A stretch of 64,000 nt of DNA from Hyphomicrobiales bacterium (GTDB taxonomy: Bacteria > Pseudomonadota > Alphaproteobacteria > Rhizobiales > Rhizobiaceae), in NCBI GenBank assembly GCA_900471605.1, contig UCEY01000046.1, forward strand, positions 109,660 to 173,659. The letters run 5' to 3'. The notes under the pieces are model-generated. The model made no database searches, was not told the DNA's origin, and saw only the letters and a list, made by a program, of their open reading frames with translations. The position numbers and the translations under genes are program-made. Below are positions 46,208 through 55,669 of the stretch, piece by piece (position 1 is the stretch's first letter; the number at the start of each line of letters is the position of its first letter).

Positions 46208-47833
46208 TTATTCGGCCGGCTGGAGAGCGGCGGGGGAAGCGCCACCCCGAACCCGCTCCTGCCGTTGATGGCCGAGGATGGTCATTGTGACGTTGAAGGC
46301 CATGATGAGCCCGCCGGCGAGGTACATGGCGCCACCCACCGCGCGCAGCAGGTAGTAGGGGAACATGGCCGCGACCGTTTCGGCGAAGGAATAGACGAGG
46401 AAGCCCTGATTGTCGTATTCGCGCCACATCAGGCCCTGCTGGACGCCGGCGACCCACATGACGGCGGCATAGACGACGATGCCGAGGGTGGCGAGCCAGA
46501 AGTGCCAGTTGACCAGGTCGAGACTGTAGAGGCGCTCGCGGTTCCAGAGCTTGGGCGTCATGTAGTAGACGGCGCCGAAGCTGATCATGCCGACCCAGCC
46601 GAGCGCGCCTGAATGCACGTGGCCGATCGTCCAGTCCGTATAGTGGCTGAGCGAGTTGACGGCCTTGATCGACATCATCGGGCCTTCGAAGGTCGACATG
46701 CCGTAGAAGGCGATGGCGATGATCATCATCCGGACGATCGGATCGGTGCGGATCTTGTCCCAGGCGCCCGAGAGCGTCATCAGGCCGTTGATCATGCCGC
46801 CCCAGGAGGGCATCCAGAGCATGATCGAGAAGACCATGCCGAGCGTCTGCGCCCAGTCGGGCAGCGCCGTGTAGTGCAGGTGGTGCGGGCCGGCCCAGAT
46901 ATAAAGGAAGATCAGCGCCCAGAAGTGGATGATCGACAGCCGGTAGGAATAGACCGGCCGGTTGACCTGTTTCGGCACGAAATAATACATCATGCCGAGG
47001 AAGCCGGCGGTCAGGAAGAAGCCGACCGCATTATGTCCGTACCACCACTGGGTCAGCGCATCCTGCACACCGGAGAAGGCCGAATAGCTCTTGACACCGA
47101 GGAAGGAGACCGGCACGGCCAGGTTGTTGACCACATGCAGCATGGCGATGGTCACGATGAAGGCGAGATAGAACCAGTTCGCCACATAGATATGCGGCTC
47201 CTTGCGGATGAGGATGGTGCCGAGGAAGACAGCGAGATAGGCGACCCAGACGACCGTCAGGAAAAGGTCCACATACCATTCCGGCTCGGCGTATTCGCGC
47301 CCTTGCGTAATGCCCAGCAGATAGCCGGTTGCAGCCATGACGATGAAGAGCTGGTAGCCCCAGAACACGTACCAGGCGAGATTGCCGCCGAAAAGGCGCG
47401 CCCGACAGGTGCGCTGGACCACATAAAAGGACGTGGCGATCAGCGCGTTGCCGCCGAAGGCGAAGACGACGCCTGACGTGTGCAACGGGCGCATGCGGCC
47501 GAAATTGAACCAGGGTTCGATGTTCAGGTCGGGAAAGGCAAGCTGGAGAGCGATGACGACGCCGACCAGGAAGCCGACGACGCCCCAGAAGACCGTGGCG
47601 ATGGTGCCGTATTTGACCACCTCGTCGAAATATTCGGATTTTGCAGGCGCGCTCGCCGCGAGCTTCGGCGGCGCGAAGGAAACCTTGCGCAGCAGAAGGA
47701 CCGTGCTGATGAGCAGCACGAAGAACAGGACCCACATATGCGCCGCAAACAGGCTATCATGGGTGTAGGCGGCTGCGAGCAACGCCAGGAAGGTGCCGAT
47801 CGCCAGCCAGATTGTTTCTGAGACGTAATTCAT
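46208..47833 (-). CDS. fixN: FixN/CcoN, catalytic heme-copper subunit of cbb3 oxidase
   Basis: A 541-aa polytopic membrane protein, the catalytic subunit that reduces oxygen at high affinity. Conserved segments include HTSGVVFAFGGNALIATSFY, QWWYGHNAVGFFLTAGFLG and AGPHHLHYTALPDW, which carry heme and copper histidines. ATG 47833 gives the usual family length; the open frame back to 47848 has no better site. A FixK box lies upstream at 47917. Expression is therefore expected only at low oxygen. Confidence 0.95.
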   Translation of the reverse strand: MNYVSETIWLAIGTFLALLAAAYTHDSLFAAHMWVLFFVLLISTVLLLRKVSFAPPKLAASAPAKSEYFDEVVKYGTIATVFWGVVGFLVGVVIALQLAFPDLNIEPWFNFGRMRPLHTSGVVFAFGGNALIATSFYVVQRTCRARLFGGNLAWYVFWGYQLFIVMAATGYLLGITQGREYAEPEWYVDLFLTVVWVAYLAVFLGTILIRKEPHIYVANWFYLAFIVTIAMLHVVNNLAVPVSFLGVKSYSAFSGVQDALTQWWYGHNAVGFFLTAGFLGMMYYFVPKQVNRPVYSYRLSIIHFWALIFLYIWAGPHHLHYTALPDWAQTLGMVFSIMLWMPSWGGMINGLMTLSGAWDKIRTDPIVRMMIIAIAFYGMSTFEGPMMSIKAVNSLSHYTDWTIGHVHSGALGWVGMISFGAVYYMTPKLWNRERLYSLDLVNWHFWLATLGIVVYAAVMWVAGVQQGLMWREYDNQGFLVYSFAETVAAMFPYYLLRAVGGAMYLAGGLIMAFNVTMTILGHQRQERVRGGASPAALQPAE

Positions 47834-47916
47834 GGTCTTTGGCCTCACAGCGCAGATACGCTGCCGGTTGAAGGATTGTGACCATGATGGACTGACATAC
47901 GGACCGCTTCGGGGGT

Positions 47917-47930
47917 TTGACTTGCGTCAA
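47917..47930 (-). promoter_or_regulatory. FixK/FNR box upstream of fixNOQP
   Basis: TTGACTTGCGTCAA is a perfect TTGAC-N4-GTCAA anaerobox centred 90 bp upstream of the fixN start, placing the transcript start near 47882 if activation is at -41.5. It is the second such site in the window and makes fixNOQP a probable direct FixK target. Confidence 0.88.
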
Positions 47931-47982
47931 AGCTCCCCCGAGTAAACCGCCTCGCAGGTAATTGTACGGATCTATTCCCGGA

Positions 47983-49041
47983 TCAATCTTCCGGATCGAG
48001 GATGCAGCACTGTTCCGGCAGCGGGGTGAGGACAGCCCGCGCGCCGGCATCCAGCGGATCCGAAAGTGGGCCGTTGGCCGTGATTTCGCCCGCGGCGGTT
48101 TCGCATTTGTACTGATAGGCGCGGCCGAGATAGGTGCGCGTCCCGAGCAGAGCCGGGATGCCCTCGCCGTCGCGGCGGACCGCGAGCCCGTCGGCGCGGC
48201 AGGCCAGGATGAAATCGTCCTTGATCGGGCCGAACAGATCCTGGGAAAGATGAAGCCGCGTGCCGCCGGCGGCTTCAGCCGTGACGATTGCCGCCTGGCG
48301 TTCGACGACCTTCATGCGGATCAGGTTCTCGAAACCGACGAAGCGGGCGACGAAGGCGCTGGCCGGCTTCTGGTAGAGAACTTCCGGCGTATCGAGCTGC
48401 AGGATGCGGCCGGCATTCATGATCGCGACGCGGTCGGAGATCGAAAACGCCTCTTCCTGGTCGTGGGTGACGTAGAGCGAGGTCGTGCCGTTGGCGCGTT
48501 GGAGCTGGCGGATCTCGACGCGCATGTCGATCCTGAGCTTCGCGTCGAGGTTGGAGAGCGGTTCGTCGAACATCAGGAGCGGCGGCTCGATGACGAGAGC
48601 CCGGGCGAGCGCGACGCGCTGCTTCTGGCCGCCGGAAAGTGCTGCCGGCAGGCGGTCAGCGAGTGGCGCGAGGCCGACGCGTTCCAGCATCGCCATTGCC
48701 CGTTTCGCCCGATCCGGCTTGGCAATGCCACGCTGCTTGAGGCCGAAGGCCACGTTGTCCAGCACTGTCAGATGCGGGAAGAGCGCATAGTTCTGGAAGA
48801 CGAGGCCGATATCGCGGGCATGGGCGGGCAGTGTCGTCAGGTCGCGATCGCCGAGCCGGATCCGGCCGCTGGTCGGCTGCAGGAAACCGGCCACGAGGCG
48901 CAGCGTCGTCGTCTTGCCGCAGCCGCTGGAGCCGAGCAGCGACACGAGTTCGCCGGCGGCGACGGAAATCGACAGGTCCTTGAGAACCTGGGTGGTCCCG
49001 TAATGGGCGGAAAGGTTTTCGATGGTGAGGGATACGGTCAC
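47983..49041 (-). CDS. ABC transporter ATP-binding protein (PotA-like)
   Basis: A 352-aa ATPase with Walker A GSSGCGKTT, Q-loop FQNYALFPH, signature LSGGQKQRVALARAL, Walker B LLMFDEP and H-loop VTHD, plus a C-terminal TOBE-like domain. The start is a GTG at 49041; no ATG fits. It is the last gene of the operon binding protein, permease, permease, ATPase. Family membership suggests polyamines or similar small cations; the ligand is not certain. Confidence 0.87.
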   Translation of the reverse strand: MTVSLTIENLSAHYGTTQVLKDLSISVAAGELVSLLGSSGCGKTTTLRLVAGFLQPTSGRIRLGDRDLTTLPAHARDIGLVFQNYALFPHLTVLDNVAFGLKQRGIAKPDRAKRAMAMLERVGLAPLADRLPAALSGGQKQRVALARALVIEPPLLMFDEPLSNLDAKLRIDMRVEIRQLQRANGTTSLYVTHDQEEAFSISDRVAIMNAGRILQLDTPEVLYQKPASAFVARFVGFENLIRMKVVERQAAIVTAEAAGGTRLHLSQDLFGPIKDDFILACRADGLAVRRDGEGIPALLGTRTYLGRAYQYKCETAAGEITANGPLSDPLDAGARAVLTPLPEQCCILDPED

Positions 49042-49047
49042 GGGAAC

Positions 49048-49836
49048 CTACTTGGTCAGGAATGTAAGGCCGAGCGTCGCTTCGACGATCGCCATGACGC
49101 CGACGGTCACCAGCATCAGAAGCACGGAAACGGAGGCGATCGTCGGGTCGAAGAACTGCTCCATATGCGCAAGGATCTGGATCGGCAGGGTCGAGATGCC
49201 GGGACCGGTCAGGAAGACCGACACCGACACGTCGTTGATGGAGGTGATGAAGGCGAGGATGAAGGCGGCGATGACGCCGGCGCGGATGTTCGGCAGCACC
49301 ACGGTCATGAAGGTCTTGAGCGGTGGGCAGCCAAGGCTCCGTGCCGCCTCCTCGATCGAGAAGTCGAAGGAGGCGAGGCTGGCGCCGACGACGCGTACCG
49401 AATAGGGCAGGATCAGCAGCGCGTGGCCGACGACGAGACTGATGAAGACCGGTAGGCCGAGACCTATGGTAATCGACTTCATGAGCGCGAAACCGAAGAC
49501 GATTTCCGGCACCAGGATCGGCAGAACGAACAGCGTCGAGAGCCAGCGCGGCAGCTCGACACGGTAGCGGTTGAGCGCATAGGCCGCCGGAATGCCGATC
49601 AGCAGCGACAGGCCGGTGCCGAGAAGCGCCACCTGCAGGCTGGTGATCGCCGTGCGGCGGAAGGCCTCGATCTGGAAGATGTTGGCGAACCAGCGCAGCG
49701 TCAACCCCTGCGGCGGAAAGGTGAGGAAGGTCGTGTCGCTGAGGGCGGCGCCGACGATGATCACCAGCGGCGCAAGCAGGAAGAAAAAGACGAGGATGGC
49801 GAAAGCGCCAAGAATGGGATGAATACGCGTCGGCAT
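49048..49836 (-). CDS. ABC transporter permease (PotC-like)
   Basis: A 262-aa inner-membrane permease with the EAA loop EEAARSLGCPPLKTFMTVVLPNIRAGV. It overlaps the preceding permease gene by one base (TGATG). Hydrophobic helices alternate with short loops in the six-span pattern of this family. Confidence 0.88.
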   Translation of the reverse strand: MPTRIHPILGAFAILVFFFLLAPLVIIVGAALSDTTFLTFPPQGLTLRWFANIFQIEAFRRTAITSLQVALLGTGLSLLIGIPAAYALNRYRVELPRWLSTLFVLPILVPEIVFGFALMKSITIGLGLPVFISLVVGHALLILPYSVRVVGASLASFDFSIEEAARSLGCPPLKTFMTVVLPNIRAGVIAAFILAFITSINDVSVSVFLTGPGISTLPIQILAHMEQFFDPTIASVSVLLMLVTVGVMAIVEATLGLTFLTK

Positions 49837-50660
49837 CAGACCGCCATCGGGTTGAGACGGCGTGCCATACGGCTCATGATGAGCACGACGCCGATGGTTA
49901 TGACCACCATGATCGCGGCGATCGTCGATGCGCCGACCCAGTCGAAGGTCACCATGGCGCGCTGGTAGAGGAAAGTGCCCATCATCATCTGCTTTTCGCC
50001 GCCGAGAAGCTGGGGCGTCGCGTAGGAGGTGAAGCTGCCGGTGAAGACCAGCACCGCGCCGACGATGAGGCCGGGGGTTGCGAGCGGCAGGATGACCTGG
50101 AGAAAGGTCGGGACCGGGCGGGCGCCAAGCGAGGCGGCGGCCTCGATGAGATCGCGCGGAATTCCCTCGAGCACGCCGACCAGGGTCAGGATCATCAGCG
50201 GCACGAACAGATAGACCATCGCGACGATGACGGAGCCTTGCGTGTAGAGCATCGACAGGGGCTCACCGATCAGCCCGACCGACATAAGGACGTTGTTGAC
50301 GATGCCGTTCTTGCCGAGAATGATCAGCCAGGCGAAGGAGCGCACGACGACGCCGGTCAGCAGCGGAAACACCGCGGCAATGATCATGATGCTCTTCAGG
50401 CGGCCCGGCATCTGGGCGATGACGTAAGCCGTGATGAAGCCGACCACGAGGGCGATCGCGGTGGTGATCAGGGCGATCTGAAGCGTGCGGTAGAGGACCG
50501 CCATGCGGAAGCCGCTCTTGAAGAAGGCCGCATAGGTGGAAAACGGTCCGCCCGCTTCGCCGAAGGTGGTGGCGATCGTCAAAAGGACGGGGATCACCAG
50601 AAGCAGGATGACGGCGATCGTCGCCGGCATCGTCAAACTCCATCTGGCAAGCTTGTTCAT
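49836..50660 (-). CDS. ABC transporter permease (PotB-like)
   Basis: A 274-aa inner-membrane permease with the EAA loop IEAAASLGARPVPTFLQVILPLATPGL. ATG 50660 was taken; a TTG at 50675 would also be in frame, and neither has a strong ribosome site. A strong hairpin (50681-50707) lies between this gene and the binding-protein gene upstream and may lower permease output relative to the binding protein. Confidence 0.86.
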   Translation of the reverse strand: MNKLARWSLTMPATIAVILLLVIPVLLTIATTFGEAGGPFSTYAAFFKSGFRMAVLYRTLQIALITTAIALVVGFITAYVIAQMPGRLKSIMIIAAVFPLLTGVVVRSFAWLIILGKNGIVNNVLMSVGLIGEPLSMLYTQGSVIVAMVYLFVPLMILTLVGVLEGIPRDLIEAAASLGARPVPTFLQVILPLATPGLIVGAVLVFTGSFTSYATPQLLGGEKQMMMGTFLYQRAMVTFDWVGASTIAAIMVVITIGVVLIMSRMARRLNPMAV

Positions 50661-50680
50661 CTGGTGTTCTTTCAAAAGCA

Positions 50681-50707
50681 GGAGCGCCGCGTTGGTAGCG
50701 GCGCTCC
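50681..50707 (-). terminator. Intra-operon hairpin after the binding-protein gene
   Basis: A perfect 10-bp stem GGAGCGCCGC / GCGGCGCTCC with a 7-nt loop lies 42 bp after the binding-protein stop and just before the first permease. A short T-rich stretch follows on the minus strand. It may act as a partial terminator or as an mRNA-stabilising structure that keeps the binding protein in excess. Confidence 0.6.
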
Positions 50708-50749
50708 GTTCTCAATTCAACCATACCGCCGGTTCGGGCGGCATCGAAA

Positions 50750-51790
50750 TTACTTGCCGAAAACCTCGTTCCAGCGATCGATCCAGTCGGTCTTGGCGGC
50801 GTTCATCTTGGCATAGTCGACGCGGGTCAGGCTCGAAACCTGGTCGGCGCCGTAGGTCCAGATCTTCGCCTGGTCCGGGGTGAGCACGACCTTGGTGGAG
50901 ATCGGCGCGTCAACGCCCTGCTCGGCTTCCTTCTGCTGCACGTCCTTCGACAGGATGAAGTTGATGAACTGGTGAGCCAGCTCGACGTTGGTCGAGCCCT
51001 TCGGGATGTTGACGGTGTTGAGCGTGGCGATATCGCCGTCCTTCAGCTTCGCCCAGGTCATCGTCTTCACCGCGGCCTGCATGGAGGCGAGCGTGAAGTC
51101 CTGGCCGATAGCAACGCGCACTTCGCCGGTCGAGATCAGGTTCACCAGTTCGGAACCGGTATTGTAGTTCTTGACGACGTTCGGCTTCAGGGCTTCGATC
51201 GCCTTGAACGCGCCATCGGTATTGGCGTAGGGATCGACGCCGGCATGTTTGCCAGCTTCGGTGACCACCATCGGGCCGGCTGTGGTGGTGATGCCCGGAA
51301 GCGAAACCGAGCTCTTCAGGTCCGGACGCCACAGATCGGCCCAGGAGGTGATCGGCGGGTTGACCTTGGCCGAGTCATAAACGAGGCCGATGCGGCCGAT
51401 CGTGTAGGCCGGGCCATACTTGCCCTGCGGTGCGCGGCCGAGCTCGTAGATTTCGGAGAGGTTCGGGATCTTCGCCGGATCGACGGGCTGGAAGAGGCCC
51501 TGCTCGATGCCGAGCTGCGAGAAGCTGTCGGTGAGGTAGATGACGTCGACGCCCTTGCCGTCACGCAGCTTCAGCTTGTTCAGGCGGTCGGCATTGTTGC
51601 CGGTTTCGAAAACGATGTCGCAGCCGCAGATCTTCTTGAACGGGTCGATGATATTGGCGGTCATCTTCTCGCCGTTGTAACCCCACCAGGAAATGGTGAG
51701 CGTCTTCGACTGGGCGCTTGCCGTTGCCGCGCCGCCGAGCGTCGCCAGAAGAGCAAGGGTTGCCAATTGGGTGAAACGAGTGGCCTTCAT
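50750..51790 (-). CDS. ABC transporter substrate-binding protein (polyamine-type, PotD/PotF-like)
   Basis: A 346-aa periplasmic protein with a signal peptide (MKATRFTQLATLALLATLGG...ASA-Q). The mature start LTISWWGYNGEKMTANIIDPFKKICGCDIVFETGNNADRLNKL is typical of the spermidine/putrescine-type group. AAGGA precedes the start at 51790. A divergent adenine-deaminase-family gene lies opposite, so the ligand could be a nitrogenous compound other than a polyamine. Confidence 0.87.
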   Translation of the reverse strand: MKATRFTQLATLALLATLGGAATASAQSKTLTISWWGYNGEKMTANIIDPFKKICGCDIVFETGNNADRLNKLKLRDGKGVDVIYLTDSFSQLGIEQGLFQPVDPAKIPNLSEIYELGRAPQGKYGPAYTIGRIGLVYDSAKVNPPITSWADLWRPDLKSSVSLPGITTTAGPMVVTEAGKHAGVDPYANTDGAFKAIEALKPNVVKNYNTGSELVNLISTGEVRVAIGQDFTLASMQAAVKTMTWAKLKDGDIATLNTVNIPKGSTNVELAHQFINFILSKDVQQKEAEQGVDAPISTKVVLTPDQAKIWTYGADQVSSLTRVDYAKMNAAKTDWIDRWNEVFGK

Positions 51791-52061
51791 AAGGCGTGTC
51801 CTTTTTTCGAAAAGCGGCGTTGATGCTCCCCTGGGCACCCCCGGGAATTGAGGGCGATACTATTTTTTGAACGCCCTGGCCGCAAGCCCAATTATTAGGC
51901 ATGAACATCGAAAGACACGATTTTCTTTAGGTTTAAAATACTACCTACTGCAGGTTGATTTCGGGCTGCGGTTCGGGTGCGGATGCGCGGTTTGCGACGG
52001 TTTACACGACCGGACATCGTCTTTAGGGTCCGGCGATCCAAACCTGACAGGCATGCTCCCG

Positions 52062-53936
52062 ATGACGATTTCCGCGCCCCTTCCCGACGACCTGCTGATC
52101 AACGCAGCCGACGAGGTCCGCATCCGCCAGGACCTGGTGCTGACGGCGCTCGGCAAACGGCCGGCAGACAGGCTGCTGCGGGTGGGAAGATTGCTCGACG
52201 TCCACAGCCGGACATGGCTCAAGGACCAGGAGATCGTCATCAAGGGCCGCCGGATCGCCTATGTCGGCCCGGCCGGCAGTTTTACGGGCGAGGTGGCCGA
52301 GCGCAGCCATGAACCGGATCTCTCCGCAGTGCCGGGTTTCGGCGAGGCGCACAAGCATATCGAAAGCTCGCACCTGACGCCGGAATGGGAAGCGGCGCTG
52401 GTCATGCCGCATGGTGTGACCTGGACCTGCGAGGCGAGCCACGAGTTCTCCAACGTCAATGGCGCCCGCAACCTGGAATTCTGGCTGGAAGCCCGCCGCC
52501 GCGGCTCGCCAATGAAGATCTTTCCACTGCCGGGATCGGCCGTGCCGCCGACCGCCTATGAATGGGGCGGCGGTTATTTCGGTCACGATGAGCAGAAGCA
52601 ATTCATGAGCGAAAGCCTGATGGTCGCCGGCCTCGACGAGGTGATGGACTGGCCGTCGATCTCCGACCCGTCCAATCCCTCCTATGACCGGCTGTGGGGC
52701 ATGATCGGCGCCACCTTCGAGAGCCGCGGTGTGGTCGAGGGGCATGGCGCTGGCTTGCGCGACCTGCCGTCGATCAACGCCTTCGCCGCCGCCGGCCTCG
52801 CTTCCGATCACGAGGGCTGGTTCCTGGAGGAGGTCTGGCAGAAGCTGCAGCACGGGTTGTTCATCGAGCTCAGGCCGCATTCGCTGCCGGAGGTCATCCA
52901 GGGGCTCATCGAAAAGAACCTTGCCGACTGGTCGCAGGTGGCTTTCGTCACCGACGACCGCAGCGCCTCCGACACGCTGAAGATGGGCGCGACCGATTAC
53001 AACGTGCGCCTCGCGATCGAGAACGGCCTTTCCCCGGAGATCGCCATCCAGTGCGTGACGCTCAACCCGGCGCGGCATATGCGGCTGACACCCTGGGTGG
53101 GCTCGATCGCGCCCGGCCGGTTTGCCGATATCGTGCTGCTCGATGATGTCCAGACGCTGTCGATCGCCAAGGTCTGGGCAGATGGCGGGCCGGTGTCGCA
53201 AGGCAAGACATTTACTGGCGCGCTGCCGAAAATCGGTTGGCCGGAATGGGCGACGAAGACGGTGAAGATCGACCGGCAGGTGACCGCGGCCGATTTCCGC
53301 ATCGAGGCGCCGGTAGATCGTGCTACCGCCAATGCCGCGCTGCTGCGGCCCTTCCATTGGTCCGACGAGTTCATCACCATGGAACTGCCGGTCAGGGATG
53401 GCGTCGTGCAGCGCGCCCACGACCGCAACGTCACCAAATTCTCGATCGTCGACCGGTTCTCCGGCGAGGCGAAGGTGTCGAAGATGTTCTGGCTCGGCAC
53501 CGGGCCGCGCACGCCGGATACGGCGCTCGGATCGACGCTCGGCCACGACAAACACAATATCTGGGTGGTCGGCTCATCCGACGAGGCAATGGCGATGGTC
53601 GCCAATGCGCTCAATGAACAGCAGGGCGGATGGGTACTGGTGTCAGGTGGCAAGGTGATCGCCCGCGTCCACTACGAGGTCGGCGGGCTGATGACGGCGC
53701 GGTCGGCGGAAGAACTCGATACGGAAATGCAGGCGCTCTACAAGGCCGGCGAGACGATCGACTGGATGTACGAACCGACGTTTTCGCCGCGCTGGTGGCC
53801 GGGTTTCCCGGAACGGCTGTCATTTGCGACGCTGACCTGCTCACCCTGGCGCTGGGTGCTGGTGGCGCCGTCGGAGCGGGCGCCGGAGGGTTTCGTCAAC
53901 GTGCTGACCGGGGAAACGCATCCGGTGGTCTGGTAG
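52062..53936 (+). CDS. Adenine deaminase family protein
   Basis: A protein of about 624 aa in the adenine deaminase branch of the amidohydrolases. The metal-binding PGFGEAHKHIESSHLTPEWE, GHGAGLRDLPSINAFAAAGLASDHEG and TDDRSASDTL segments match the family pattern. The C-terminal half contains GGLMTARSAEEL but ends in an unusual aromatic tail (MYEPTFSPRWWPGFPERL). It converts adenine to hypoxanthine in known members; the tail and divergent importer leave room for another purine-like substrate. An ATG at 52053 is an equally possible start. Confidence 0.82.
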   Translation: MTISAPLPDDLLINAADEVRIRQDLVLTALGKRPADRLLRVGRLLDVHSRTWLKDQEIVIKGRRIAYVGPAGSFTGEVAERSHEPDLSAVPGFGEAHKHIESSHLTPEWEAALVMPHGVTWTCEASHEFSNVNGARNLEFWLEARRRGSPMKIFPLPGSAVPPTAYEWGGGYFGHDEQKQFMSESLMVAGLDEVMDWPSISDPSNPSYDRLWGMIGATFESRGVVEGHGAGLRDLPSINAFAAAGLASDHEGWFLEEVWQKLQHGLFIELRPHSLPEVIQGLIEKNLADWSQVAFVTDDRSASDTLKMGATDYNVRLAIENGLSPEIAIQCVTLNPARHMRLTPWVGSIAPGRFADIVLLDDVQTLSIAKVWADGGPVSQGKTFTGALPKIGWPEWATKTVKIDRQVTAADFRIEAPVDRATANAALLRPFHWSDEFITMELPVRDGVVQRAHDRNVTKFSIVDRFSGEAKVSKMFWLGTGPRTPDTALGSTLGHDKHNIWVVGSSDEAMAMVANALNEQQGGWVLVSGGKVIARVHYEVGGLMTARSAEELDTEMQALYKAGETIDWMYEPTFSPRWWPGFPERLSFATLTCSPWRWVLVAPSERAPEGFVNVLTGETHPVVW

Positions 53937-53939
53937 GCC

Positions 53940-53967
53940 GATCTCTTCAGCGTGACTTGAAGAGATC
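53940..53967 (+). terminator. Hairpin after adenine deaminase-like gene
   Basis: A 10-bp perfect stem GATCTCTTCA / TGAAGAGATC with an 8-nt loop begins 4 bp after the stop codon. A clear T-run is lacking, so it is at best a weak intrinsic terminator or a 3' stabiliser. Confidence 0.5.
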
Positions 53968-54055
53968 CGGTTGATTTGCCACAACGCCGGGATCGATTTC
54001 CGGCGCAAGTCCATCCTCCCACCTCGGCGCCGACGATCGCGCAAAGGAACCCGTC

Positions 54056-55159
54056 ATGGCCCAGCCCGCTCTCTTCACTCCGCTCCGTGTCCGCAATCTG
54101 GATCTCTCCAACCGCATCGTCATCGCGCCCATGTGCCAATATTCGGCCGAGGACGGCTGCATGACCGACTGGCACCTCATCCATCTCGGCCAGCTCGCGC
54201 TTTCCGGCGCCGCACTTCTGACGATCGAGGCGACCGGGGTGACCCCGGAAGGCCGGATCACCTATGCGGATGTCGGGCTTTACGACGACGCGACCGAGAA
54301 GGCGATGGCCCGCACCATCGACAGCATCCGCAAATGGTCCGACATGCCGATCTCGGTGCAGCTCGCGCATGCAGGCCGCAAGGCTTCGACCGACAAACCC
54401 TGGCTTGGCGGCAGCCAGATCGCCCCGGACCACGCCAACGGCTGGCAGACCGAGTCGGCCTCGGCGATCCCGTTCAATCCGAAATACGTGCCTCCCGTCG
54501 CTCTCGACAAGACCGGGCTGAAGAAGGTTCGCGACGCCTTTGCGGCCTCTGCGGTGCGAGCGGCAAGGATCGGGCTCGATGCGATCCAGATTCATGCGGC
54601 CCATGGCTACCTGCTGCACCAGTTCATGTCGCCGCTCGCAAACCAGCGGACGGACGAATATGGCGGATCGCTGGAAAACCGCCTGCGTTTTCCGCTCGAA
54701 GTTTTCGATGCCGTGCGGCAGGCATTCCCCTCCGACAAGGCCGTGACAGTCCGCGTGTCGGCGACCGACTGGGTCGACGGCGGCCTCGATATCGACCAGA
54801 CAATCGCCTTCGCCCAGATGCTGGATGAAAGGGGCTGCGATGCGATCCACGTATCGAGCGGCGGGCTGCATATCGAGCAGAAGATCCCGCTCGGCCCGAA
54901 CTACCAGGTGCCGTTGGCACGCGCCGTCAAGGCGGCGGTGAAGATGCCGGTCGTCGCGGTTGGCCTGATCACCGAACCGACACAGGCGGAAGCGATAATT
55001 TCGACCGGCGATGCGGATATCGTCGCGATCGCTCGCGCGGTTCTCTACGATCCGCGCTGGCCCTGGCATGCGGCGGCGGAACTCGGCGCCCAGGTGAAGC
55101 CGGCACCGCAATATCTGCGCTGCCAACCCTCGCAGTTCCGCAACCTGTTCACGGCTTGA
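54056..55159 (+). CDS. NADH:flavin oxidoreductase, Old Yellow Enzyme (XenA/YqjM type)
   Basis: A 367-aa FMN-dependent ene-reductase. The N-terminus RIVIAPMCQYSAEDG carries the Cys that marks the XenA/YqjM class, and HAAHGYLLHQFMSPLANQRTDEYGGS holds the substrate-binding His pair and conserved Arg. It reduces activated alkenes, quinones or nitro compounds with NAD(P)H. AAAGGA precedes the start. It has no obvious operon partner; the next genes are convergent. Confidence 0.9.
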   Translation: MAQPALFTPLRVRNLDLSNRIVIAPMCQYSAEDGCMTDWHLIHLGQLALSGAALLTIEATGVTPEGRITYADVGLYDDATEKAMARTIDSIRKWSDMPISVQLAHAGRKASTDKPWLGGSQIAPDHANGWQTESASAIPFNPKYVPPVALDKTGLKKVRDAFAASAVRAARIGLDAIQIHAAHGYLLHQFMSPLANQRTDEYGGSLENRLRFPLEVFDAVRQAFPSDKAVTVRVSATDWVDGGLDIDQTIAFAQMLDERGCDAIHVSSGGLHIEQKIPLGPNYQVPLARAVKAAVKMPVVAVGLITEPTQAEAIISTGDADIVAIARAVLYDPRWPWHAAAELGAQVKPAPQYLRCQPSQFRNLFTA

Positions 55160-55165
55160 GGAGGC

Positions 55166-55669
55166 TCAGGCTTCTTCGTAGACGGCGTCGGCCGGCGCCG
55201 CGAGCAGCCGGTCGGCCATTTCCTGCTTCAGATAGGTCAGGCGGTCTTCCTCTTCGGCCGTGCGGCCCTGTTTCTGGCCGAGCCGGATAAACTCTTCCCG
55301 CACATGGCCGTCCTTCAGCTGCAGCGCCACCGTCCTGCCGCGATAGGTGAGTTCGAAGACGTAGCGCTGCAGGATGTCGCCGCGCTCCGGCTTGTCGAGT
55401 GACGGATCGACTGTATAGCGGCACTCGGTCAGGCCGCGCGTCACCATCTCGAACGCATCCCGGCCGCCTGGACCGCGGAAGGCGGTGCGGATGACGATCT
55501 CGCGGCGCTCCGGCGGGCTGTCGGGGCTCAGAAGCGGCATGGCGCGCTGCATGACCTTGAAGGCATGCGCGACGCCGCCCGGAAAACCGAAGCCGTGGAA
55601 ATGCATGAGATCGGCATAGGTGTAGGAGAGCGGCTTGCCGTCTTCGAGAACGTCGATCGTGTCGGTCAT
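55166..55669 (-). CDS. Unknown protein with degenerate FmdE-like motifs, in metal/metallophore ABC operon
   Basis: A 167-aa protein I cannot assign firmly. MHFHGFGFPGGVAHAFKVMQ recalls the HGH-x-x-PG segment of FmdE-like proteins, and PGGRDAFEMVTRGLTECRY recalls their C-x-x-DA...G-x-T segment. The metal-binding Cys and second His of true FmdE are replaced. There is no signal peptide or membrane helix. It is the last gene of the leftward six-gene operon and overlaps the upstream gene by four bases (ATGA). The link to FmdE is inference by eye. Confidence 0.6.
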   Translation of the reverse strand: MTDTIDVLEDGKPLSYTYADLMHFHGFGFPGGVAHAFKVMQRAMPLLSPDSPPERREIVIRTAFRGPGGRDAFEMVTRGLTECRYTVDPSLDKPERGDILQRYVFELTYRGRTVALQLKDGHVREEFIRLGQKQGRTAEEEDRLTYLKQEMADRLLAAPADAVYEEA

